Shown piece after piece: positions 47,206 to 59,276 of a stretch of DNA of 64,000 nucleotides (the first letter of the stretch is position 1; every line of letters begins with the position of its first letter). Made by a program: the position numbers and the translations under genes. The stretch spans positions 103,344 through 167,343 of the forward strand of contig SAUG01000135.1 of assembly GCA_011316305.1 (NCBI GenBank), given 5' to 3'. This DNA comes from Rusavskia elegans (Eukaryota > Ascomycota > Lecanoromycetes > Teloschistales > Teloschistaceae). The notes beneath the pieces are model-generated. The model saw only the letters and a program-made list of their open reading frames with translations, was not told the origin of the DNA and did not search any database.

Positions 47206-47654
47206 GGATCGTTTGGGATGATGAAGTATGAAGTCAGACGGAGCTTTCAGCGGCCGAGCCCGAGAAGTGTTAGTCAGTTTCCCAATCCGGACGATCGCAG
47301 ACCCTTTGTAGTTTAGTGGGAGCTTCTAGCTTATCAAAAGGCTTGTTTCCCCACATCTCACGGATCATATCCCAGCCAATCACCGAGCTTGGTATCGACC
47401 AGACTGCATCCACCATTTCCCGCAGCTTCATGATGTCAACCTCAAGCATGCTTCAACGGCATCCTGTGCCGGTCAACGTACTGACGATGACCGTGGCTGT
47501 GATGTGGGGAAGCTACGGACGAGCTTCCTACATGACCTCTTTCCCCGCAGCTTCAAGCTCCTCCATTTCCTATTCAACGACTCTCGCGGTCCTCGAGAAT
47601 CACCTTCAAAGCTGAAGCAATCACTATCCATCCTCTCTGCACACCACAGCCAGT
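47206..47654. other. Intergenic, promoter region of the ferritin-like gene
   Basis: No coding region is supported; overlapping frames on both strands are extensions of the neighbouring gene's shadow frames. Confidence 0.4.
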
Positions 47655-48666
47655 ATGCTCTTCTCCAAACCAGCTCTGGCCCTTGGGCTGTTCCCCTTGG
47701 CCTTTTCTCACCCTCTCGAAAAGCGTCAGAACGCATTGCCACCAGTCAACAGCGCCACAGACGAGTCCGTTCTCCAGCTGGCCTTGTACCTCGAACATCT
47801 GGAGCTGAACCTCTACGCCGGAGGCTTCGAAAACTTCACTGATGCCGAGTACACCGCCGCTGGCTTCCCACCCGGGTTCCGTGACAACGTTGGGGTGATC
47901 GCCGATGTGAGTACCTATCCATACCCAGGACAGTTACTATCGGAAACTTACAGTCAAATAGCATGAGAAGACCCACGCCGATACTATCAGCACAATCCTC
48001 ACCAACGCCGGCAAAACGCCCGTCCCTACCTGCACTTACAAATTCACCTATACCGACCCGGTCTCCTTCGTCGACCTAGCCAACATGATCACATCTACGG
48101 GTATTGGAGCCTACCTCGGCGGAGGTGCCCTCCTCACCGACGACCCTGAGCTCTTGACGGCAGCCAGCAGCATCTTGACGGTCGAAGCCCGGCATGACGC
48201 CTACCTTCGAGCCGGCGTCGGCGCCTCGCCCTTCCCCACAGCCTTCGACACCGCCTTGACATCCGTCTTCGCGTACAATATCGCCCAGATGTTCATTGTC
48301 AGCTGTCCACAACAACTGCCCATCACCATCTTGCCCAAGCTCACGCTGGTCTCACCGATGCCACCACCGAATCTCCAGCCACCGACTCCGGCCGGCACGC
48401 CTCTGAAGTTCGTCTTCGACCCGTCCACCTTCTATGTCCAGGTCGATCCTAATGCGCCATTGTACATCGGCCTGATCAACCTGGTCACCAACGTCACGTT
48501 CATCGAGACGACAAGCTGTGGCAGTGGATGCGTCACGGCGCCGGTGCCACAAGGAGCCGCCGGGGCTGCTTTTGCGGTGCTGACTACGTTCAGCGGGGGC
48601 TTGAATGAGAACCAGCTCACCGAGTATGGTGCTCTGGCGGGACCTGCGGAAGTTGTGCTTTCTTGA
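47655..48666 (+). CDS. Secreted ferritin-like (Ferritin_2/Rds1-type) protein
   Basis: Exons 47655-47906 and 47962-48666 give 318 aa across a 55-nt GTGAGT...ATAG phase-0 intron. A signal peptide (MLFSKPALALGLFPLAFS) is followed by LEKR, a Kex2-like site. Ferritin-type ligands are visible: E47/E50 in LYLEHLELNLY, E86/H89 in HEKTH immediately after the splice, and E159/H162 in VEARHDAY. The two ExxH pairs match the di-iron or ferritin-like fold of PF13668 proteins, which in fungi include stress- and nutrient-responsive Rds1. The C-terminal 130 residues look like a beta-rich extracellular domain with a CGSGC motif. A wall or extracellular location is likely; the activity is unknown. Confidence 0.9.
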
Positions 48667-50346
48667 GGATACAGGTCTCACTGCGGATGATCTCTTTTCC
48701 CCATTACCTGGAGCTTCGGCAATGATACAGTACCAACGAAGCCTCGATAGCTATTAATCTTAATGTTTCAACTTTTTGAGTACTCTTTGTCGCTCCGTGA
48801 CGACCTCATTCAAGCCTTTACTTGCATCTCGGACAGACATGTCGGGCACAGTAAGATACCGAGGCTTCAGAGGGCGCGAAGGATCCGGTCACATCAGCGA
48901 GCCGTAATGCGTCTAGCACGCTTGGCATGTTTAAGGTTTTGACAGTTGAACCTTATCTTCGTCTCTTCTTCTCTTCGTCTCTTCTTCTCTTCGTCTCTTC
49001 TTCTCTTCGTCTCTTCTTCTCTTCGTCTCTTCTTCTCTTCGTCTCTTCTTCTCTTCGTCTCTTCTTCTCTTCGTCTCTTCTTCTCTTCGTCTCTTCTTCT
49101 CTTCGTCTCTTCTTCTCTTCGTCTCTTCTTCTCTTCGTCTCTTCTTCTCTTCGTCTCTTCTTCTCTTCGTCTCTTCTTCTCTTCGTCTCTTCTTCTCTTC
49201 GTCTCTTCTTCTCTTCGTCTCTTCTTCTCTTCGTCTCTTCTTCTCTTCGTCTCTTCTTCTCTTCGTCTCTTCTTCTCTTCGTCTCTTCTTCTCTTCGTCT
49301 CTTCTTCTCTTCGTCTCTTCTTCTCTTCGTCTCTTCTTCTCTTCGTCTCTTCTTCTCTTCGTCTCTTCTTCTCTTCGTCTCTTCTTCTCTTCGTCTCTTC
49401 TTCTCTTCGTCTCTTCTTCTCTTCGTCTCTTCTTCTCTTCGTCTCTTCTTCTCTTCGTCTCTTCTTCTCTTCGTCTCTTCTTCTCTTCGTCTCTTCTTCT
49501 CTTCGTCTCTTCTTCTCTTCGTCTCTTCTTCTCTTCGTCTCTTCTTCTCTTCGTCTCTTCTTCTCTTCGTCTCTTCTTCTCTTCGTCTCTTCTTCTCTTC
49601 GTCTCTTCTTCTCTTCGTCTCTTCTTCTCTTCTTCTCTTAGAGCAGTTATTGGAAAACTCCTCTCCAAATCGATCAGGATGAGATTAGTCTCTACGACTT
49701 GCATAGTAAATCTGATACCTCAACACGGTTCCCACCATTCGCAGGCCAAGATGGGCTCGCCAGCTCCTTGCCTCCGTACGGTTACTTTATTGACAATTAC
49801 CTGCGGCTGTCATGCACGTCATCCGAATGGTGCAATTGGCCCTTCAGCTTGCTTCGAAGAATCGACAGACAGATTCAACGGTCTACACTGAATGGTTCGC
49901 CTCTTCCATCACACTTGCGATCGCCCTCGAGATTTACGCCTCAAAGGTCGATGATGCGATGCAGGATGGATTCTTGCAGCTTAAATTCTCTGGATAGCAA
50001 TATGACTGGGTGGAAGGAAACCTTCGATGACAGCCCGAGGGGCCATCACTTCCAATGTGTCAGTCTCCATCCGGTATAGCGTCAACGTCCAAGGGTCAAA
50101 ATAGTGGAAGATCCGCTGATCCGGCTGAAGATCCGGCAGCTAGATAACCGTTATGCGACCGTCCAACCAACCTGCGCCTTCCATGTCTTTACACTTTGCT
50201 CGACTTCGATGTCATCGTCATAGCGTATCATTCCGGCTCTGGCTTTCGCCCTGACTGCGCAGGTGCACAGAAACGATGGCGGCGACAATTGTGGTACAAG
50301 TACAGCGCTGCTCTGTTGATGGTGCTGCCCATCCATACCGCCGCAC
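48667..50346. other. Intergenic region holding the 16-bp minisatellite
   Basis: Apart from the tandem array (48961-49632) I see no intact gene. At 49640-49990 two frames give a protein-like reading (LPPYGYFIDNYLRL, then SSITLAIALEIYASK) that may be a dead fragment of unknown family. Confidence 0.45.
48961..49632 (+). repeat. Minisatellite: 42 perfect copies of a 16-bp unit GTCTCTTCTTCTCTTC
   Basis: Guanines recur every 16 nt from 48961 to 49617 without a visible mismatch. The plus strand has one purine per unit, so the minus strand is almost pure purine. Because 16 is not a multiple of 3, every frame has a 48-nt (16-residue) period, and none contains a stop inside the array on either strand examined. 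The long open frames here (Ser/Leu/Phe-rich on plus, Lys/Arg/Glu-rich on minus) are therefore by-products of the repeat. Confidence 0.97.
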
Positions 50347-52148
50347 ATGGCCAACGTCAGTCCTCAAGTTCAAGACCGCACTTGGCCACCGGCGACGACA
50401 CCTTCCTTGGACGAACACAGTCCGCTACTCCAACAAACTCCGCACTATGACCACAGCAAGCGGCCAGACTCGGAACAAGATGGCTCCGAGCAAGGTGCTC
50501 CCAATGCCCAAGGCAAACCTTTCAACACAAGCACCGTCTTATGGATCATGACCAGTGTCTGGATTGGTACATTCACTGCCGGCCTCGGTGAGTCGCCTTG
50601 ACCAAAGCAAACAAGCCGCTTGGAAATTAATATCGTCCAGATGGCACTATCATGGCTACCCTCGCGGCTCCCATCGCGACAAGCTTCAACTCGCTTTCTC
50701 TCCTAGCCTGGCTGGCCACCGCTTACTTGATCGGACAAGCAGCGACACAACCGCTGAGTGGCAAGTTGACCGACATTTTTTCTCGCCAGTGGGGGTTGGT
50801 CCTCAGCAACTGCTTCTTCGCGCTCGGAAACCTTGTTTGTGGCTTCTCCCACAGCAAATGGACCATGATCTTTGGGAGGGTTTTGGCCGGTATAGGAGGA
50901 GGCTGCTTGAACTCGATATCGACCATCATCGTCAGCGATCTGATCCCTTTGCGGCAACGAGCACTCTGGCAAGGAGTGAGCAATGTGTTTTGGGGCCTCG
51001 GCAATGGTCTCGGAGGTCTTTTCGGAGCTTATCTGAACGACATGTGGAATTGGCGAATGGCATTTCTTGCCCAAGTCCCCTTGACGGCCGCCTGTCTCTT
51101 CATCTTCTGCTTCCAATTCCAGAACATCGCTGCCGTATCTCCACGAAAGCTCAACAGGAGTCAGTCATCGATATCGCGTGTCGACTTCTTGGGTTCCATC
51201 CTCCTGGTATCGACTTTGGTGCTTTTCCTTCTGGGCATCACCACTGGTGGGAACATTGTGCCTTGGTCTAATCCACTCGCATGTGTTCCACTGCCGGTAT
51301 CATTGGCTTTCTTCGGAGCATTCCTATATGTTGAAGGATATATTGCACGAGAACCAATCCTACCACTACACTTTCTTCGTGATCGCACCATACTGTGCGC
51401 TTGCCTTACGAATTGGTTCTTTCATATGGCTCTATTCGTTTTCATGTTCTATATTCCGATTTACTATCGGATCTTGGGCGCCAGCTCAACACGAGCCGGA
51501 AATGCACTCGTACCGATCGGAATCACGCTTCCCCTCGGCTCCCTTCTGGCCGGCTACATCATTTCACGTACGGGCAGATACAGATACGTGCTATGGGCTA
51601 CTCTGGTACTGCTCCTTGCCGGCACGAGCGCCAATTGTACCGACACCTTGGCAACACCATTGTGGCTACCAACAGGCTATCTGGTCTTGGTCGGACTTGG
51701 GACAGGTGGCATGCTTGTAGTGACCCTCGTAGCATTCACCAGTGCCGTCAAGGTAGAGGAGCAAGCATTGGTCACTTCACTTTCCTACGTCTTCCGCTCG
51801 ACGGGGTCCGTTATGGGAGTGGCCATCGGTTCAGCAGTGTACCAATGTGTGCTCGACAGCAACCTCTGGTCGGAGATCGGCAGCATTGACAACGCAGCCG
51901 ATGTCATCCGTGGCGTCAAGGACAGTTTGGAGCAGGTAGATATACTACCGGAAGGGCTGCAGGCTGTTGTCAGAGGCAGCTATATGGCAGCTTTGAGAGC
52001 CACGTTTTTGACGACGGTGGGCTTCGCTGCGATGGCCGTGGTCACTGGACTGTTGGTGAAGGAGCTGAAGCTGCACTCTACCGTGACGAGAGAGGAGGAT
52101 GATACGGGAGGGAAGCAGGACAGACAAAATGCTTTGGAGGATGGTTGA
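50347..52148 (+). CDS. MFS transporter, DHA2/Vba-like (14 TM)
   Basis: Exons 50347-50587 and 50641-52148 give 582 aa; the 53-nt GTGAGT...CCAG intron is phase 1 and its removal restores FTAGL-DGTIMATLAAP, the TM1 motif of the 14-TM drug:H+ antiporter family. The N-terminal tail contains an acidic dileucine signal (EHSPLL, 23-28), common in fungal members that go to the vacuole, such as Vba basic amino-acid transporters. Further matches include GRVLAGIGGGCLNS, WRMAFLAQVPL and GITLPLGSLLAGY. It could move amino acids, peptides or drugs. It is 18 kb from the NRPS with unrelated sequence between, so a role in that pathway is not supported by position. Confidence 0.92.
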
Positions 52149-53383
52149 GAAGAGCATTCGATTGCGACAACAATTTTCTGGAAATTAGCCGGGCGCCCTG
52201 GAGTGGAGGATCATTATGCTCCGCAATCAGGCATCCGAGTGCGGCTCGTCGAAATCATGACATATCGGATGCATATGGCGGTGATTTGGCAATGCCTGCG
52301 CCGATTATCGGTACTTGTCCTTGCAAAAGGTTTTCGAAAATATTCGCCTTGACAGTGACTTCTCACGACATTGTTCCAGCAAGGCTACAAAGGCAGCTAT
52401 AAAGCGATAGCTGAGCAGTTGTTCTGACAATTGCTCCATCGTGGTTCCGACTGTTGTGCGCTGGCCGAGCGATTGATGGGGCTTTGCTTTATGGCCGCCA
52501 TCGAGGAGGAATAGCCGACACCCCTGGTTTCGTACGCTTTTTGCAGGAGCTAACATGCACGGAATGATTGGAGCGGTTCGATTACTTCGCCCATCACCTT
52601 GATTTTCTCAGAGCAGCGATAAGGACATGTGAACCTTCAAACCCACACCAAAACGGGAGCCCCACACTTGACTTGATCTTAATGGGTATTTGAGCACTTG
52701 AATACTTTTTTCTACCTAAATCTAGCACAGAGCTGATCCTCTCTACACAATTGTTTCTAACAGAAGAACGATGCTTCAGGACTGGTTTGGAAGCTGCCTA
52801 GACATTCCTGTTGTACCCTCTAACTTCGGACATAATCGCTTTCGACGTCACTAGCCGGAGGAATGCAGCCTGTGCTGAACATCTGCAGCAAAGCTTCCCG
52901 AGGAAAGCTGCATATTCCCAATGAGGGGTAGTATGCTTCTGGACCAAAAGCGCCACCAAGGCGAGCTCGAGATGACGTCTTGCGTCGATCTTGGAAGGTC
53001 GGATGGCCACCGGGAGTATTCCCAATCCAAGCATGGGAGATTCATCATGGCATGTTATCTATAAAATGTAAGAGGGGTTTCGTGGCTGGTTCAAGTTCCG
53101 TCTTGGTTGGTTGTTTGGGCCAACTAAGAGGGAGGTATGGCGACGACGACACAGATTTCGATGGTTTGCAGGCTGGAACGCCCCACCGGCTGGGATCGGG
53201 GGAGATCACTCCTCGATGGCGGGCTACTCTTGGAGTCCTTCGCTCCTAAGCTCCTGATCTTCTTAATGAACCCCGTTCGCCTTCGATGTAGTTCGATCGA
53301 AATTGCCCGTCTGTCATATCTTGTGACGTGGTCACCCATTTACATCTCTCTGTTACAACATTGCTGCTAATGAAGATCTGAAT
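52149..53383. other. Intergenic, no gene seen
   Basis: Short open frames only. The last 200 bp should include the promoter of the GCL-like gene, whose first exon is just 11 nt. Confidence 0.45.
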
Positions 53384-55803
53384 ATGGGGCACACGTAAGG
53401 TCCTGATCGAATTGTGGGTCAAAGGGGTCGATGCTAACCACCGCCACAGAGAAGCTGGATCCGCACTGAGTTGGGACGAGATCAAGCAGTCCAAAACCCG
53501 ACTACAAAGGACTGGCGTGCAGGTAAATATCAGGGCTAATTGATCCTCAACGTGCTGATTGGTAAATAGCAACTCTTGAACCTGTGGCGAACCGCGAAGG
53601 AGCGGCGAAACGATCCATGGCTCTGGGGAGACGAGGTATCACCAGGCTACTGGGTGTCTTGTGATGCTCACTAACAAATCCCAAGACCGAGGGCCTCCTT
53701 ATCGTCTTCGACGACAAACAAGAGCATGTTGAACCATGCCTAAATGCCGAGCAACTGGTGAAGCAACTCTCGAGAGAAGTAGACTCATCATGTGCTTTCT
53801 CTTCGGAATTCACACTTTGCCAATTAGAATCCATAGCCGGGAGGCCTTGGACAATGAAATCCATATGCATCATGAACGTTGAGAATAATATGAAATTGAG
53901 GTAAGTCTTGACATCTTTCGTTAGCGATTGTAAAACGGCAACAGCTTATTATACTGTCCCCCGGTATAAAGGAAAGGCGTCATACAACAGCACTTGGGCC
54001 CAACACGTTGGTTTCTTACGACGACGGTATACCCAATTCCCATCTACAGTACTGGTCAGTCCGGGGAACATGAATCATCAAAGTCTCTTGTCGATCAATT
54101 TATCTCTCCCCAGTCAAGATACCAGGCGTTGTACAAGAATATTTGCTCGCGGCGGGACCGCGACGTAGACGTTAACGTGCCTGTCTACCCCGACAAAAAC
54201 ACACAGTGTTCTTTTCGAAAGAACAGTTGTGGGACGAATTTGCATGGCCTACACGACAGCAACGATCGATCACCAAGCAAACTTAGGATTCCCTTTGATC
54301 CTGTTGTGTGCCTACCACACGGCTGTAGTCTGCAAGTCACCATGCAGCTTCAAGACATTTGCGAAGCACGACGGCTGTATGACCAGCTCGTTCCTCTGGC
54401 TCCAATAATGTTGGCATTGACGGCAGCAACAACGATCTGGAATGGCGTTTTAGCTGATAGTGATGTCCGTTGGAACGTCATAAGCGCTTGTCTTGATGAT
54501 CGTACCATTGATGAAATTGGTGACACGGTAAGAATTATGCTCTTTCGCTTCTTCTGGGGATAAAGCTTATACTATACGTCAGTCGGTGCATAGCAAACAC
54601 AGTGAGCAAAGCAGATCGAGGTGGTCGTCCAATGACATGTTCATGTCAGAGGATCATCGACTCCTCGATCGGTACAACGATGTGCATCTAGTAATCGACA
54701 ATGGAGTCAAGCAACAACTTCTCGAAAGCGGCATGGATGAACGCTTAGCAAATCACTTTGCCCACCTTTTCGCTCGAGACCTTCTCGTAGTATTTTCGAG
54801 GGACGCCGCACCAGATGCGCCGGAGAGTACTGCCCTCTTCGAAGCCATTCAGAGCACCAACTACCCAACTGTCCGCTTCAAGCCCCCTCCCTCACTACAC
54901 AGCGACATTGGTTGGCGGGCTGAGTTCAGGCCAATGGACGTCCAAATGACCGACTTCGAGAATGCCGCATTTGCAACTTTCATGATGCTACTGTCTCGTA
55001 CCATCCTTCATTTTGACTTGAATCTTTACATGCCAATCTCTACGATCGATAAGAATATGGAAAAAGCACATGAACGTGATGCAATCTACCATCAGCGTTT
55101 CCACTTCAGGGCAAATCCTCTGCTGGGATCAAGACTTCATCCGACTGTAACGAACGCTAGCCCCGAAATTCCCACGCTCAGCCAACATACAGTCCAATGC
55201 GATCCCGACTTTATCGCTGAATGCATCAGTTCGAACAACTCCGAAAGCTCATCGAACGCTGGTGCCTTATCAAGTACAACATCCCTCAGCAGCATCTCCA
55301 GCAGCACGCCTCCATCAGCCAATCACCCCATCACTTCCAAACGCACACTTCCCAACGACGTCGAGCCCGTCGATGACCAACGAAGCAAACGATCCCGCTC
55401 GACCAAAGATATCGGCAATTCTAGCGAAGGCTCCAACGCCACTGAGAGTAGCGAAGATGAATTCCCACTCCGAACCATCTCAGCCCTCATCAACGGCGAC
55501 CCCTCCCCATCTTCAACACTAGGCTTCCCAGGTTTCATTCCCCTCATCAAGCGCTACCTGAACGAAATTGACGCCCTCGACCGCCCAGCTCGCGCCAAAG
55601 TCGATGAATACCTGAGCCTGATCTCAGCAAGAGCGAGCGGAAGGGCGTGGACGGCTGCGAAGTGGCAGCGCGAATTCGTTAGGAACCATGCAGAGTACAA
55701 GGGCAATAGTATAGTGGGTGAGAAGGTGATGTATGATCTATTGAAAGCCGTCAAACACATGCAGGAGCGGAGGGAGGTGGGTGGGAGGATGTTTGAATTT
55801 TGA
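53384..55803 (+). CDS. Divergent glutamate-cysteine ligase (GCS/GCL) homologue, six exons
   Basis: Exons 53384-53394, 53450-53522, 53570-53635, 53686-53900, 53972-54527 and 54583-55803 give 713 aa; all five introns (47-71 nt) are GT-AG. The tiny first exon supplies MGHT and splices into EAGSALSWDEIKQSK, parallel to the MGLL...LDW start of eukaryotic GCL. GCL landmarks follow: LWGDE, ENNMKLR, CSLQVT, ALTAATTIWNGVLADSDVRW, MDERLANHFAHLFARD, FKPPPS, GWRAEFRPMDVQMTDFENAAF and FPGFIPLIKRYL, with a Ser-rich insert before the last block. The family joins Glu and Cys in glutathione synthesis. Several blocks are eroded: the usual DAMxFGMG segment reads FDPVVCLPHG. All exons stay open, so this is probably an expressed second, specialised copy rather than the housekeeping gene. 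Confidence 0.85.
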
Positions 55804-56103
55804 GATTTGAGTTTTTGAGAGTGGAAGCGTGGGGTAGTCAGTTGGATGGAGTAGCTGATCTGCTGGTTATAAAAGTTGCGGAGCTGTTTTATTTCCTACG
55901 ACCTGTCAGTCAGCTTGAAAGTTCGGGGATTCCTCATCGTTCGGCCTTTTTTTTTGGCCTTCTCTCCCTCTCTCCATCATCGATAGGTAGGTACTCCTAT
56001 CCCTCCCTCTAGATATCATATAAAAAGATTCTGTTGCATTCAGGGAGTATATAGACCAGCTAGGAAGGATTTTAACATCGATATTCTACATATTATTGTG
56101 TAT

Positions 56104-56125
56104 CCCACCCACCCACCCACCCACC
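56104..56125 (+). repeat. Microsatellite (CCCA)5
   Basis: Five copies followed by further C/A-rich sequence including CAC triplets. Confidence 0.9.
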
Positions 56126-56684
56126 TATCACCTTCTCCCGCACCACCACCACCACCATCCCTCCGCCCCAAACCTCCCCCACCCACCCCGGGGCATCCAT
56201 CTGCCTCTCAAAAGCGACCGCCATCTCACCAAAAAAGCGGTTCCAAAAACCGGCGCACCTTGCGCGGGCCCCTGTACCGGGCGTTCTGCGCATTACTGAT
56301 CAGGACACGCGCGTAATGGTTGTCGCAGTGGCCCGCCGCGGTGGCAGTTGCTGTTGTTGAAATAGATGGTTGTGTGGTTGACGATTTATAATACGATGGT
56401 GTGCCAGGGGCCTGGTGGTGGGTGGTGCGAGATGTTGTTGTTATTGTTGTTGGTGTGAGGGCGTCTTCGGGGGGGCGGTTGCTGGGTGGGTGCTGGGCGG
56501 GGGGGATGAGGATTGTGTCTGCAGGGTTGGGAGCGGTAGGTTATGGGAGGGGGCAGGCGTTGGGACATGGTTGTTTTGTGATGATGATGATGATGATGAT
56601 GGGGAGGGAGGATGATAAGAGGGATTTTTCCCGAGTCTTGTGCGTTTGATATTTCCTTGGTCCGCGTGTTATTATTTTATTTGT

Positions 56685-56686
<2 letters not shown>

Positions 56687-56727
<41 letters not shown>
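56687..56727 (+). repeat. Homopolymer run of 41 T
   Basis: An uninterrupted T tract. On the minus strand it is a poly-A run, but no retroelement or processed gene copy is recognisable upstream of it. Its length in an assembly is unreliable. Confidence 0.95.
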
Positions 56728-56728
<1 letters not shown>

Positions 56729-59276
56729 TGGGGAGTAAGTAGATTCTAAATCCCGTTCTTTGGAAGTATGAGGATGTAGATAGAGAGCAGATGTGTATGG
56801 GATACACATCCCATTTTTATACCTCTTTTGTTGTTGTACTACATCACCAGTCATACATACATACCAAGCGCGAAGGCAATCAGACTCACTGTTTTTCAAA
56901 ACGGTACCAATATGACCCACCGTGATAAATCAACCATACAGTGAAGCTTCGAGGATTTCCTTCCCCAGCAAGCCATGTTATGGTGGCAGCAATGGTGAAT
57001 TTGGGGCGCTTCGATGATATGCCGTTTAGTGGCTGGATATCTGAACTGCGTATCGGTCGTGATATCGGATGGCCCCCGGCTGTCACAGTTTGACAGGATA
57101 TATTTTTATCGAAAGACAGAATGGTGGCGTAAAATATACATGTCCTTCCAAAAACAAAAAAACCATTTCCATCACGACTGATTTGGGGGTAAAACGGGAG
57201 GAGGGAAGGAACGGCAAGATACGGCGGATTCTGAGTACGCATATAAGGAGTTAGGTATAGGTTTATCAATAGCGATTTGGGCTTTTCATTGGGAGTATAT
57301 AGAACGACGCGCGCAGAAAATATGGAACGCTATCTAACGTATATACATTTCCACATGACTTTACCTACTTCCTTACGAGCCAGGTGTTTTCGATTGAGAT
57401 ATGCTGCATACGATATGACGAGACAAGCAACGACGCATATCAAAAAGAGAGAAAAAATAAAATCGCATGGCGGATAGAGGAAACAAGTAGGATGATACTA
57501 TATAGTAGCCTCGTACATATATAATTAGAATTATAGGATCAGCCTTTGAATACCTATAGGTCAGGTAGTATATATTCGATTCAAAGCTATTCTTCCTCTG
57601 GCACAAACCGAGCGCGACCATCAAGGCGCTCGGTACCATACGCACCAAAGCAGTGAATACGGTCTCTCTCCCAACGACTTTGGCAACTCGATAACGTATT
57701 GTCCGCCAGAGCTGGATATCAGTTCCGCTGCTACTGAAGGTGGGCGTGAAGTTACATTCCGTTCTATAGCCCCTGCTCGCGGTAAGTGAAATGATTCGAA
57801 TACTTCGACTTAGTAGATTAAGTACTCGATACCTCGGCTGCCAGCTCTATCGGATTAACTACCAACTGTATAAGACGAAAGGCTTAGTGTAGCCCCTGAA
57901 ATCTGAATCGAAGATCCTGGCAGTGGAAGGGATACAGCATATACGGAAAGCAGCCAGGCGAACGTCAAGGAGGCGTCGGATCTTTGAGCGATTATTTGGT
58001 CCTCCTGTTCGTCGATTGGATCATTGGTCCATATTGGGGTCTTTACAATCCCAGATGTAAAGCCAGGTGTAATCCCAGGCGTATCCCATCCTTTGTGGGA
58101 ATTAGATAGGCTTGGCATTGGTGTAGAGCAGCCAAGCCGTCACCGTATTGTTCGCCTGATTCCTCAACCGCTAATGAACCAAACTCATTGATATTTACAG
58201 TATTTGAAAGCCTCTAAATTGCAGTTTATGACATATCCATTGCTCATCGGCTTTTTGACCCACCAATGCTCGACGCTCATCTATCAGATCCAGGGAATTT
58301 TGACAGTGGTTGAAAGCGCTGAGTCAGCTCTTCATGCTGGCCTACTCCGCAGCCAATTACAATGCATCGTGCGAAAGTTACCTAATGCGGAAAAGTGCAC
58401 CAGCAAAGATGGAGTTTTGATGTTCACGGCGAAACTTCGGGAGTTCGGCGGACGTTACGAGTACTCGTAAGTGGACAGCAATCAGGTGATGACGTAGATC
58501 CCCGTCTTTACTTGTGTTTCACCACATGTGACGGTCACGGAAGCACAAATAAATAACACAGTTTCCTTTTCACCCGAATATCATCCAGACACTGTCACCT
58601 CACGTGTTTTCGGCCATGGGACATCCTCGCATTCCATACGAGGTCGAACGGACACGGTGGCTTCCTGTCGAGGCTGCCTCTGGGCTTTGCCTGGCGTGGC
58701 TGGGCCAGCTCACACCTCGAGTTACACTTACTTACAGGTCTTAAACGCCATCGCGGCACCACTGATTCCAACTTCCAACCGCCACCAATCCTTCGGCTTC
58801 TACAGCCCCGCCGTAGCACAGCTGGACGCCGTTTGCTATCAACCCCAGCCTATCGGAAGGTCCCTCCATCGCATCTTACCATCCGATTTGCTCAGCTGCC
58901 TAGCTTGTCACATCTGACACGCACGTATGTAACCCATCCTGTCTCCAATCCAGGGGCTCTTGGACGGAACCTGTTTCCGCCGTGACCGTATATAGATACG
59001 AGTAAGGTAGCAGCGGATAGGTTGCCTGTCGCCTATCGCCGGGTGTCGCACCACTCTCGTAACTCCCAACTCCTCCGTAGGATTCCAACCATCAAACATA
59101 GCTTCCAACTGCTTCGCCGGGGCGTAGTAACCACCTCAGCTTACCATGTCGCAATCCCTCGTACTGCTGGATTCTCATATAACTTCCAACCCACGCAATC
59201 CTACCTTCAGGACTGGGGCCTCTGCTTTTGTCCTTTCTTCCCTTTCTCCAGACCAAGTGAATCTCATTCTCTAGTT

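Larger units (their letters stand above)
55804..59276. other. 3.5 kb gene-poor, low-complexity region
   Basis: No supported gene. It contains (CCCA)n and (CAC)n near 56104-56157, (ATG)7 at 56581-56601 and a 41-nt T run at 56687-56727. A minus-strand frame ending at 57855 reads LPLPGSSIQISGATLSLSSY, reminiscent of fungal wall-protein repeats, but nothing around it supports a gene. Confidence 0.5.

Noticed and set aside
48931..49704. Long open frames on both strands across the 16-bp array (about 230-257 aa)
   Set aside because: All frames are open because the repeat has no stop codon; there is no start context, domain or intron evidence. They are by-products of the minisatellite.
49640..49997. 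Two-frame reading LPPYGYFIDNYLRL / SSITLAIALEIYASK after the minisatellite
   Set aside because: Needs a frameshift, has no start and matches no family I know; too weak to call.
53547..53873. 108-aa minus-strand frame opposite the GCL-like gene
   Set aside because: It is the shadow of exons 3-4 of the GCL-like gene, whose splicing gives a coherent family match.
57855..58118. Minus-strand frame with LPLPGSSIQISGATLSL, like Ser/Thr-rich fungal wall-protein repeats
   Set aside because: Only one such unit is present; there is no signal peptide, GPI signal or further repeats in any nearby frame.
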